Shown here one piece after another: positions 26,280-34,127 of a stretch of DNA of 64,000 nucleotides. The notes below the pieces were generated by a model. That model was not told the origin of the DNA and searched no databases. It saw only the letters and a list, made by a program, of their open reading frames with translations. Source of the stretch: Bin55 sp965203735 (GTDB taxonomy: Bacteria > Pseudomonadota > Gammaproteobacteria > Pseudomonadales > Azotimanducaceae). The position numbers were made by a program, and so were the translations under genes. Positions within the stretch are counted from its first letter, which is position 1, and the number at the start of each line of letters is the position of its first letter. Where the stretch lies: the NCBI GenBank assembly GCA_965203735.1, contig OZ241909.1, positions 3,224,001 through 3,288,000 of the forward strand. Direction: 5' to 3'.

Positions 26280-26687
26280 TCAGTTCGCCCACCCTTTTTG
26301 CTTCAGTTGAGCGAGGCGTCTTCGATCCGTTCGACTTGGCTTGCCCCGAGGAGAAATTCTCCCTATATTTGCTGCCTTTCGTCTTTCCGCTTGCTCGGTT
26401 CGTAAATCCATTGATGCTTGCGTCTCTTCGTACAGGGTCTGGGCAATCGTCGCAGATCCGCGCTGATCTGCAACTCCTTTTACAACAACACTAACTCGAT
26501 GCATCGGAAGAGTGATTGTCAACGAATCCCCTTCTCGGAGCGATCGGGCCGGTTTCACACGTTCCCCATTGACATGGACTTTCCCTCCCACCACCGCATC
26601 CTTGGCTTTCGAGCGAGTCTTAAAGAAACGAGCAGCCCACAACCACTTGTCTATTCGTACTTTGTTGATTTCGTCTGTTGAGTGCAC
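26280..26687 (-). CDS. hslR: Ribosome-associated heat shock protein Hsp15 (S4 domain)
   Basis: The 135-residue basic protein starts with an S4 RNA-binding domain (RIDKWLWAARFFKTRSKAKD, then HVNGERVKPARSLREGDSL) and ends in a Lys/Arg-rich tail (RRLAQLKQKGWAN). Hsp15 binds free 50S subunits with a stalled peptidyl-tRNA. Length is normal. It is divergent from nudE with 93 nt between. Confidence 0.9.
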   Translation of the reverse strand: MHSTDEINKVRIDKWLWAARFFKTRSKAKDAVVGGKVHVNGERVKPARSLREGDSLTITLPMHRVSVVVKGVADQRGSATIAQTLYEETQASMDLRTEQAERRKAANIGRISPRGKPSRTDRRRLAQLKQKGWAN

Positions 26688-26780
26688 TAGTTTCTAGACA
26701 CTCCGAAAGCTAGACAAACTCAAGACTGCACTCAGTAGCCCAAACATATACTTACTCCCAACTAGCCAGCGGAAGTATCA

Positions 26781-27326
26781 GTGCTACCGAAAATTCAAAA
26801 CTCACGTGTCGTTGCGCATAGTCGTCTATTCAGCATTGAAGAAATCGACTTGCGATTCTCCAACGGTGCTGAAAGAACTTTCGAGCGCATTCCTAAACGG
26901 GGTCGTGAGGGGGTCATAGTTTGTGCCATTAGTGACAAGCACGAGTGTATTTTAGTTCGCGAATACCAAGCTGGAACACATCGCTACGAACTCGTACTTC
27001 CAAAAGGCAGAGTGGACGACGATGAATCGTTTGAGGAAGCTGCCAATCGCGAACTTAAAGAGGAAGCTGGACTGGGAGCCAAATCGTTGCGCTACATGCG
27101 AGAGATGACGATAGCGCCCAGCCATATGGGATTTTCCATCCACGCTGTGTTAGCAACGGGCCTCTATTCAATGTCATTGATTGGAGACGAGCCCGAACCA
27201 CTCGAAGTTGTGAAATGGCCAATGCATCAACTCGACGAATTGTTTGTTTCGGATCACCTGACAGAAGCCCGATCCATTGCAACTCTGACGCTTGCGAAGA
27301 TCTTGTTAAAAGACTCGCATGATTGA
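26781..27326 (+). CDS. nudE: ADP compounds hydrolase NudE (Nudix)
   Basis: The 181-residue protein carries a complete Nudix box, G-x5-E-x7-REL-x-EE-x-GL, between GRVDDDESFEEAANREL and KEEAGLG. It is flanked by N-terminal strands and by PSHMGFSIHAVLATGL, as in NudE. NudE hydrolyses ADP-ribose, Ap3A and NADH. The start is GTG. It overlaps cysQ by eight bases, an arrangement common in gammaproteobacteria and one that supports the name. Confidence 0.88.
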   Translation: MLPKIQNSRVVAHSRLFSIEEIDLRFSNGAERTFERIPKRGREGVIVCAISDKHECILVREYQAGTHRYELVLPKGRVDDDESFEEAANRELKEEAGLGAKSLRYMREMTIAPSHMGFSIHAVLATGLYSMSLIGDEPEPLEVVKWPMHQLDELFVSDHLTEARSIATLTLAKILLKDSHD

Positions 27327-28134
27327 AGAATTAGTACGAATAGCAGAAGTCGCCGCTCAAGAAATCCTAGACGTTTACAACTCCGATTTCGAAGTTAAGT
27401 CCAAATCCGATGAGTCACCTGTAACGCGAGCCGACTTTGCGGCACACAGGGCGATTGTGCAAGAACTTCGCCAGCTAGATCCATCCATTCCGATCCTCTC
27501 CGAAGAAGCCACTGTTCCAGATTTCAGCATACGCAAGTCGTGGCAACGCTATTGGCTCATTGATCCACTCGACGGTACGCTGAACTTTGTGGAACGAAAC
27601 GATGAATTCACAGTGAACATCGCTCTAATTCAAGACGGGATTCCAGTTCTTGGAGTAGTGGGAATTCCAACCCTTGCTTGCGTTTACACCGGGGATGTAG
27701 CGGCTGGTAAGGCGATGAAGCGTGCACGCGGAACAATGCATTCAATTAGTACACGCAAGAGACAGGCAACACGTGCAACACTAGTAGAAAGTCGGCATAA
27801 CACTACTCCAGCAAATGATGTCATTGCTGACTACCTAGTTGCTAAGCACCAAGTGTCCGTGGATCGCAGCCAAATGGGAAGTAGCCTGAAAATCTGTGTA
27901 ATCGCGGAAGGACAGGCTGATCTCTATCTTCGAATGGGTCCGACGTCCGAATGGGACATTGCTGCCGCCAGCGCCATCTTGATTGCAGCAAATGGAGATC
28001 TTCGCATGCTCAGCGGAATTCCTATGAAGTACAACGAGAAAGAGAGCACTCTCAACTCTTCGTTCTTCGCATGTGGCGACGACCCAGATTACTGGACGAG
28101 AGTCATTGCCGACGCGTTACCTAACTTGGACTAG
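27319..28134 (+). CDS. cysQ: 3'(2'),5'-bisphosphate nucleotidase CysQ
   Basis: The 271-residue protein belongs to the inositol-monophosphatase fold. It shows the EEA metal ligand, the WLIDPLDGTLNF metal and phosphate motif, and the GSSLKICVIAEGQADLYLR and EWDIAAASA blocks typical of CysQ. CysQ degrades 3'-phosphoadenosine 5'-phosphate from sulfate assimilation. The start overlaps nudE. The residue after DGT differs from the usual CysQ KEF, so a neighbouring phosphatase activity is not excluded, but the C-terminal motif and the nudE neighbour favour CysQ. Confidence 0.88.
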   Translation: MIEELVRIAEVAAQEILDVYNSDFEVKSKSDESPVTRADFAAHRAIVQELRQLDPSIPILSEEATVPDFSIRKSWQRYWLIDPLDGTLNFVERNDEFTVNIALIQDGIPVLGVVGIPTLACVYTGDVAAGKAMKRARGTMHSISTRKRQATRATLVESRHNTTPANDVIADYLVAKHQVSVDRSQMGSSLKICVIAEGQADLYLRMGPTSEWDIAAASAILIAANGDLRMLSGIPMKYNEKESTLNSSFFACGDDPDYWTRVIADALPNLD

Positions 28135-28203
28135 AGCACAAGTGAAAAATACCCTGTTTCTTGTTCAGTGGGTCATGGCGTTCAACGCTACTGGTATAAG
28201 CCA

Positions 28204-29172
28204 ATGCGTTTTGTGATTTACGGAGCAGGAGGAATCGGTGGGACGATTGGTGCTCGATTGCACCAATCGGGATATGAGGTGGTGCTCATAGCCAGAGGCG
28301 AACACTATCAAAGTATTCGCAAACACGGACTTCGATTCGTATCGCCCAAACAGGATGTGAGATTGAATATTCCAACTGTTGAACATCCTGCTGAAATTGA
28401 ATGGAAAGCAGACGATGTGGTCATGCTCTGCATGAAGGGGCAACACACATCGGATGCACTTGTCTCGCTGCAGAAAGTTGCCTCGAACACAACATCTGTA
28501 GTTTGTTGCCAGAACGGAGTTGCAAACGAGCGCATGGCATTGAGACGATTCTCCAATGTGTACGCAATGTGTGTTCTTGTGCCAGCCGAGCACTTGGAAC
28601 CCGGAATTGTGGTCAGTTTTGCTGAAGGAACAGCAGGAGCTCTCGACGTAGGCAGATATCCTTCGGGTCTGGACCAAACATCTTTAGACATATCGAGCGC
28701 GATTCAAGAGTCGGGTTACAGCTCCGTGCCCGATGGCGAAGTAATGCGTCATAAGTATGCGAAACTGCTGGGAAACCTCAACAACGCCGTACAAGCAGCT
28801 TGCGGAGAAGCATCCACGGATCTCTCGAGAAAACTACGCACTGAAGCTCTCGCTTGTTATGAGGCTGCCAAGATTGAGTGCGCAAACCGCGAGGAAACGC
28901 GACGACGACGAATGGAAATTCGAGGAGGTCCGGTTCCTGGTTTTAGGAGACACGGTGGGTCGTCTCTTCAGAGTGTAATTCGGAATACGGGCGACATCGA
29001 GGTTGATTTCTTGAATGGAGAGATCGTTCAGCTTGGACTACTTCACGATATAGCAACTCCTGCCAATCTTGTCGTTCAACGCATTGGGCATGAAGCGGCA
29101 CGTGCTGGGAAACCTGGATCGTATTGCTCGATCCACGACCTCAAAGATCTAGTTGCCGAGGAGTCGCATTGA
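28204..29172 (+). CDS. Ketopantoate reductase family protein (ApbA/PanE)
   Basis: I chose ATG 28204, which opens the Rossmann fold (MRFVIYGAGGIGGTIGARLH); the frame starts earlier at 28168 without coding signs. NADPH binding is by GAGGIGG. MRHKYAKLLGNLNNAVQA carries the catalytic Lys and Asn of PanE. The C-terminal helical domain has SSLQSVIRNTGDIEVDFLNG. PanE reduces 2-dehydropantoate in pantothenate synthesis, but the family has paralogues with other oxo-acid substrates, so I leave the symbol empty. It is followed directly by thpR. Confidence 0.82.
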   Translation: MRFVIYGAGGIGGTIGARLHQSGYEVVLIARGEHYQSIRKHGLRFVSPKQDVRLNIPTVEHPAEIEWKADDVVMLCMKGQHTSDALVSLQKVASNTTSVVCCQNGVANERMALRRFSNVYAMCVLVPAEHLEPGIVVSFAEGTAGALDVGRYPSGLDQTSLDISSAIQESGYSSVPDGEVMRHKYAKLLGNLNNAVQAACGEASTDLSRKLRTEALACYEAAKIECANREETRRRRMEIRGGPVPGFRRHGGSSLQSVIRNTGDIEVDFLNGEIVQLGLLHDIATPANLVVQRIGHEAARAGKPGSYCSIHDLKDLVAEESH

Positions 29173-29173
29173 A

Positions 29174-29623
29174 GTGCGGTGCTTCATCGGTGCCTTTCTA
29201 CCTCGAGACACTCAACAAGCCATACATGAACTGCGCCCAGGTCTTCCCAACATTAGATGGACAAAGTCCGAGCGCTATCACATCACGATGAAGTTTGTCG
29301 ATGATCTCGACCCGACGTGGGTTCCTGCGATGCTTGAGGAAACCAGTGTGATCTCGAAAGCAATGCCGATCTCGTGTCGAGCGACAATTCTGGACGGGTT
29401 TCCAAACCGTCGTCGGGCAAGGGTTGTGATTGTCAGGATTGACAGTGGTGGAATTCTGGAGTCGATGGTCGATGACTCTCGGTTTCAGCCCCATGTAACT
29501 GTCGGTTACGCTCGAAGAAACCGACAAACGGTGCCAAGAACCAGTATGGATGTCGTATTCGATTTAAGTGATGTGCGCCTCGTTGAGTCTCGAGACGGAG
29601 AGTACCGAACTATTCGGGGGTGA
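29174..29623 (+). CDS. thpR: RNA 2',3'-cyclic phosphodiesterase (2H family)
   Basis: The protein has the two HxT motifs of the 2H superfamily: HITMKF in the first half and HVTVGYAR in the second. GTG 29174 is preferred because GAGGAG lies 9 nt upstream and MRCFIGAFLPRDTQ is the normal N-terminus; a TTG at 29153 would overlap the previous gene. ThpR opens 2',3'-cyclic phosphate ends of RNA and was first seen as a 2'-5' RNA ligase. At about 149 residues it is somewhat short for the family. Confidence 0.82.
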   Translation: MRCFIGAFLPRDTQQAIHELRPGLPNIRWTKSERYHITMKFVDDLDPTWVPAMLEETSVISKAMPISCRATILDGFPNRRRARVVIVRIDSGGILESMVDDSRFQPHVTVGYARRNRQTVPRTSMDVVFDLSDVRLVESRDGEYRTIRG

Positions 29624-29988
29624 AATGAGTAAGGGATACGTCCTCACATGGCATACGTTGACTAAGCAACTCATACCCTCAAGACCCTCCGCTACCCATA
29701 GACTCGCGACGATCTACCCACCACTCCAGTCGAACGAACAGCTCGTTCGTTGTGTCTCTGATTGGTGACTTGAACTAAGCTTTCTCGCTTCGCTCCCAGC
29801 TGAGCGCAACTTCTTGAACTAGGACGGATCATTCTCCGATATTGACATTACTCATGCCTTCAATCGGATTTATTCTCTCGCATGTAACATCGTTACATGA
29901 GTGAAGATCTGTTTCGACTCAGAAACACCCAACCCTCAGTATAATATACTAATGTATAGTAAATTAGAGTTATGTAAGAGTTGTAGAA
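29624..29988 (+). promoter_or_regulatory. Intergenic region with two palindromes upstream of the RhuM-Fic gene
   Basis: No gene is evident in these 365 nt. A 7-bp hairpin AACGAAC-agctc-GTTCGTT (29733-29751) may end the thpR transcript, though no U-tract follows. A perfect 8-bp palindrome CATGTAAC-atc-GTTACATG (29881-29899) lies about 100 nt upstream of the RhuM-Fic start and looks like an operator. An AT-rich stretch with TATAAT (around 29940) could be the -10 element. Confidence 0.45.
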
Positions 29989-30993
29989 ATGAATGATTCA
30001 TCTGATATTCGACCCACGGGAGAGCTCGTCGTATACGAAGCAGACGATGGAAGTGTGCGTGTGGATGTACACATTGAGCAAGAGACCGTTTGGCTCTCGC
30101 AACGAGACATGGCAGCCGTGTTCGATACGTCAGTCCAAAATATTCAGTCGCATCTCCGCGGCATATTCGAAAGTGAAGAATTAGCTACGGAGGCAACTAT
30201 CAAGAATTTCTTGATAGTTCAAATGGAAGGCCAACGAAGTATTCAACGCCGGGTCCGACACTACAATCTAGACGCAATTATCTCCGTGGGCTATCGTGTA
30301 AATACGATACGAGGAATAAGGTTTCGCCAGTGGGCTACTCACACATTGCGCGAGCACTTGGCGACAGGTTATACGCTCAACGAAAGAAGGCTCGCAAAAC
30401 GCGGCCTCGAAGAGGCACGAGCAACGCTTGATCTACTGACCAAGACCCTAAGCAATCAAGCAATGGTCGAAGAGACCGGACAAGCCGTTGTAGATCTAAT
30501 AGAAGGATACGCCGATACATGGAGAATCCTCCTTCAATATGATGAAGACCAGTTGGGAACGCCGCCCAACGTCAAGCCATCCACTTCGGTACTCGAACTA
30601 GAGCAGGCACTCAACGCCATAGACTCTCTCAAGAAAGTACTTTCCTCACGAGGCGAATCCACATCACTGTTTGGTAACCAAAGGGAAGATGGTCTAGTCG
30701 CGATTCTTGGTAATGTGGAACAGACAATGTTTGGTGAATCGCTCTACGGTAGCCGCGAGGAAAAAGCGGCCAATCTTCTCTACTTCGTAGTGAAGGATCA
30801 TCCCTTCACAGACGGGAACAAACGCATCGGTGCGCTTCTGTTCCTGCTTTATCTAAGACAGGAAGGGATAGCACACCGGCTCAATCCTCGAACATTGACC
30901 GCACTTACTTTGTTGATCGCCGAGAGTGAGTCCCCCAACAAGGAACTAATGATCCGACTTGTGATGAATCTGCTAGCGACAGCTTCACCTTAA
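29989..30993 (+). CDS. RhuM-like N-terminal domain fused to Fic/Doc domain
   Basis: The 334-residue protein has the virulence-protein RhuM pattern at residues 15-130 (QETVWLSQRDMAAVFDTSVQ, then RHYNLDAIISVGYRV and RFRQWATHTLREHL). A Fic/Doc domain follows in the C-terminal part, with the motif HPFTDGNKRIGALLF. Fic enzymes transfer AMP or other phosphate groups to proteins. The motif keeps the His, acidic residue, Asn and first Arg but has Ala at the position of the second Arg, so the donor and reaction are uncertain. No separate antitoxin gene is adjacent and no inhibitory Fic motif was found by eye. Such proteins are often accessory, toxin-like genes. Confidence 0.82.
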   Translation: MNDSSDIRPTGELVVYEADDGSVRVDVHIEQETVWLSQRDMAAVFDTSVQNIQSHLRGIFESEELATEATIKNFLIVQMEGQRSIQRRVRHYNLDAIISVGYRVNTIRGIRFRQWATHTLREHLATGYTLNERRLAKRGLEEARATLDLLTKTLSNQAMVEETGQAVVDLIEGYADTWRILLQYDEDQLGTPPNVKPSTSVLELEQALNAIDSLKKVLSSRGESTSLFGNQREDGLVAILGNVEQTMFGESLYGSREEKAANLLYFVVKDHPFTDGNKRIGALLFLLYLRQEGIAHRLNPRTLTALTLLIAESESPNKELMIRLVMNLLATASP

Positions 30994-31301
30994 ACGAGAA
31001 TTTTTGTAAAGAGGATGATGTTCTCTACAGAATCTCGAGGAAGATTGAAGAGTAAGTGTATGGATAAATCAACAGGTTATATCCATTAGCAAGTTAGATC
31101 TGAAAGCAAACTACCGTGCCTGGATAATTGCGAAATCCAATCGCGACTTTCCTTACTTATTCCGCGTTGTGAGTAGATTGCGCATTTCGACCAAGCACAA
31201 CAATCAATAATTCGGGACAGAGCTCTGCGACAAGATCCAATACGTTACTTTCTGCAAAAAAATTCTCGTAGAATTACATCCTCTAACTCTTCTGTGCGCT
31301 A
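30994..31301 (+). terminator. Intergenic region with a possible terminator hairpin
   Basis: Just after the RhuM-Fic stop, bases 30995-31037 can fold into an imperfect hairpin of about 14 pairs (CGAGA... against ...TCTCG). The remaining 260 nt are AT-rich and must contain the promoter of the thioredoxin-like gene; I see no gene in them. Confidence 0.35.
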
Positions 31302-32309
31302 ATGAAAAAAAACTTTTGGGCTGCATTAGCAGTATTTCTTGTCGCGTCAATTACGGCTTTCTCGTCTGAGCTAGAACCGGACTCGGGAATAAGCTTCTTC
31401 GACGGAACCTTTGAGGAAGCACTCGATCACGCCAAACAATCAGATTTGCCACTATTTATAGACCTATCCATACCTGATTGTCCTCCCTGCGTGTTCATGG
31501 CGACACAAGTGTACGTTGATTCGGCCGTCGGTAAATTCATGAACGAGCGCTTTGTGAGTTTCAAACTCGATGCCTACGACAAAGAAGCCAACGGCCCAGC
31601 CATCACGAAACGCTACGGTGTGGGATCCTTTCCAACGTACCTAATTCTCGATCACGACGGAAAAGAGAAGCATCGTGCCACCAGCTCAATGAGTGCTGAC
31701 AATTTCATTCGCTCGATCAGCTGGCTCATCGGCGAGACAGACTCTCCCATGGAAGACTACGATACAAAGTACGCTGCAGGTGTCCGTGATCCCGATTTCG
31801 TTCAGCAATACCTACTGCTTTCGACATTGGAGTTGTCCCTAATGCCAAAGGACACAGCGAACTGGCAAGCAAACATGGAAGCATACGGAAACGCGATTGA
31901 CAAGTACACGGCCGTAACAAATGAATACCTAGACAGCAGACCTCCAAACGACTTGATCAATTCGACAGACCTCTCAATCATTGCCAGGTACAGCCGATAT
32001 CGGAAGGACAAGGGCATCGCATTCGTTATTGATAATTTTGACGCGTATGTCGAGGCGACATCAATTGACGAGGTTAGCAAGATGTTGCTTGGACGCACCT
32101 CAGATGAGGCTTTTGTCAAAGCGATGGAAGGAGACTCCACATACGTCGATCTAATTGATTCATTGGAAGAAGAGCCGCTCAAACGTGCCGCTGCCTTCGA
32201 ACGCAACCGCGATCCTGAGAGTCCACTGTTACCTGAGAATCAACGTGCTCACCTTGCAGAAACCTACTCGTCCGCCATCGAATCAAAGAGTTCGGACGCA
32301 CAGGAATAG
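31302..32309 (+). CDS. Secreted thioredoxin-like protein
   Basis: The 335-residue protein has a signal peptide (MKKNFWAALAVFLVASITAF) and a thioredoxin-fold domain at about 30-140 with the active site IPDCPPCVFMA and the cis-proline loop GVGSFPTYLILD. Together with the FIDLS strand this resembles the thioredoxin_7/DsbD-gamma-like group. The following 190 residues are helical, with no motif I recognise. It is probably a periplasmic disulfide-active protein whose partner is unknown. It appears to be a single-gene unit. Confidence 0.78.
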   Translation: MKKNFWAALAVFLVASITAFSSELEPDSGISFFDGTFEEALDHAKQSDLPLFIDLSIPDCPPCVFMATQVYVDSAVGKFMNERFVSFKLDAYDKEANGPAITKRYGVGSFPTYLILDHDGKEKHRATSSMSADNFIRSISWLIGETDSPMEDYDTKYAAGVRDPDFVQQYLLLSTLELSLMPKDTANWQANMEAYGNAIDKYTAVTNEYLDSRPPNDLINSTDLSIIARYSRYRKDKGIAFVIDNFDAYVEATSIDEVSKMLLGRTSDEAFVKAMEGDSTYVDLIDSLEEEPLKRAAAFERNRDPESPLLPENQRAHLAETYSSAIESKSSDAQE

Positions 32310-32691
32310 ACGGCCAACTTGTAAATTGATGGTGAGTCATATAGCAATCGAAAGTTGTCCACGCTCAAACGCTACGTGGACTAGCCAACTTCACGCTGAA
32401 TCCAGAAAATTTCGAAGCAATACGTCAAGTCTCAAACGGTTGTTGTTTCTACTTTCGGTACAAGTTAGGCTCGTTCCGTGATGTTCCCCTCAACTCGACA
32501 GGACTCCAGAAGCTAATCTACCTTCCCTATTCCGCTTCACCAATGTTGCGCCAACATGGACGATCGGTCTCTCTTCATGATCATAGACTGGCTTCCAGAA
32601 GAGCAGCTGGGTGCGGTTCTGTTGGCCGCCGAAGAAACTGATCTCCCCAAACCCTGCGCAAACTTTGATGAACGCCACGACCAATGTCAGG
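32310..32691. other. Intergenic region, no supported gene
   Basis: These 382 nt lie between the convergent thioredoxin-like and serine-hydrolase genes. A minus-strand open frame (32490-32741) runs into the hydrolase gene but has no ribosome binding site and no family resemblance. I see no strong terminator. Confidence 0.4.
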
Positions 32692-33930
32692 TCAATCAAT
32701 GATCGCTTGTCGCACAGCGTTCTCAAAGTCATACATTGCACCCTGATGAGGTTGCTGCAACATTAGGACGCCGGCCAACTCCTCTGCCGGATCGGTCCAC
32801 GAACGGGTTCCGAACGCGCCACCCCACCCAAAAGCTCCTGCACTTCGTCGACTGCCTGCAGCAATAGGGTCTAAGACTACGGCAACGGTATAACCGAAAC
32901 CCTGTCCTTTCGCATTCTGAGTGAAGCCCTTGTAGAGGTCGCCCAAGTGATTGCTCCCCATCATCTCGACGGAGCGAGAACCGAGTAGACGTCGACCGAA
33001 CAATTCACCACCATTCGCCAACATCTGCTCGAAATGTAGATAGTCGCGTGCGGTGCTCGATAAACCGTAGGATCCTGAAAAATAGGTGGTTTCTTCGCTC
33101 CAGCGCGACATGTCACGACCTTGAATGACGACCCGTCGAGACTCTTTCGATTCGGGAAGGTTGTAGTGTGTATCGGTCATTTCTAAGGGATCAAAAATGC
33201 GCGTCTGGACGAACTCGTCGTATGGCATCTCAGAAACAATCTCAATGATACGAGCGACGACATCCAGCCCGGTGCCACCGCTGTATACCCACCGACTGCC
33301 AGGTTGAAAATCCAACGCTGCTCCTCCGAGAGTAGGGATGTATTCCGCAAGCGTAGTGCGCTCAGCTCGTTCGGATACCACTGATCCCAAACCGCCGCTT
33401 GCCAATCCGGATGTGTGGGTTAGCAGGTGTTCAATTGTGATGGGTGTATTGGCGGGCACAAGTCGATGCTCCGGCGGATTGCGACGATCAACCCAAAACG
33501 GGCTGATATCTTCGTCCGCAGGTTCCTTTAACACCGCGACTTGCATGTCTTCGAATTCTGGTATGTATTTCGATACAGGGTCTTGTGGACGGATCAGTCC
33601 TTCCTCAATCATCATCATGGCAGCCACGCCAAGCACAGGTTTGGTAGACGACATCATTATGAAAATTGCGTCTTTTTCCATGGGGCGTTCCCCTTCCACA
33701 TCCATTAGCCCGTGCGCCTTGAAATGAACCACTTTCCCTCTACGGGCTACGACGGTTACCGCTCCTTGGATGTTTCCGGCATGGATGTGACGCTGCATCG
33801 CCGCGTCGATGCGCAATAGTCGGTCCGTAGACATACCGACGGATTCGGCTTCGGCAACTGGAATCTCCGCTGCACACAGTGTGATTGCTGAGAGGGCCCA
33901 AAAGGTAACAAACCAATGGTGTAGACGCAT
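32692..33930 (-). CDS. Beta-lactamase-fold serine hydrolase, secreted
   Basis: The 412-residue protein has a signal peptide (MRLHHWFVTFWALSAITLCA). The class C beta-lactamase/esterase fold shows the nucleophile in the SxxK motif (MSSTKPVLG), a Tyr motif WVYSGGTG, LLTHTSGLASG and a C-terminal AFGWGGAFGT block replacing the KTG triad. Homologues are esterases, D-aminopeptidases or beta-lactamases; the sequence does not say which. Together with the downstream-strand neighbours it forms a group of exported enzymes on the minus strand. Confidence 0.82.
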   Translation of the reverse strand: MRLHHWFVTFWALSAITLCAAEIPVAEAESVGMSTDRLLRIDAAMQRHIHAGNIQGAVTVVARRGKVVHFKAHGLMDVEGERPMEKDAIFIMMSSTKPVLGVAAMMMIEEGLIRPQDPVSKYIPEFEDMQVAVLKEPADEDISPFWVDRRNPPEHRLVPANTPITIEHLLTHTSGLASGGLGSVVSERAERTTLAEYIPTLGGAALDFQPGSRWVYSGGTGLDVVARIIEIVSEMPYDEFVQTRIFDPLEMTDTHYNLPESKESRRVVIQGRDMSRWSEETTYFSGSYGLSSTARDYLHFEQMLANGGELFGRRLLGSRSVEMMGSNHLGDLYKGFTQNAKGQGFGYTVAVVLDPIAAGSRRSAGAFGWGGAFGTRSWTDPAEELAGVLMLQQPHQGAMYDFENAVRQAIID

Positions 33931-34127
33931 AGTCGTTCTCCTGACGAAAGTATGTGTGTTGATTTTCGGGAAAGCGCTTCGAGGCGGCCGAAACTATTAT
34001 GGTTGAATAGGTGCGGCCCTCGAATAGAGAGTGCTAGTGCTTCGTTGTTGCCTTATGCTTCCAAGATAACCGAGTTCACTCGCTCTCGAAGAGCAAAAGA
34101 AGCGTCGATTTAATGACTCTTGATGTC

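Noticed and set aside
32490..32741. Minus-strand open frame after the serine hydrolase
   Set aside because: It overlaps the hydrolase end, has no ribosome binding site and no family pattern.
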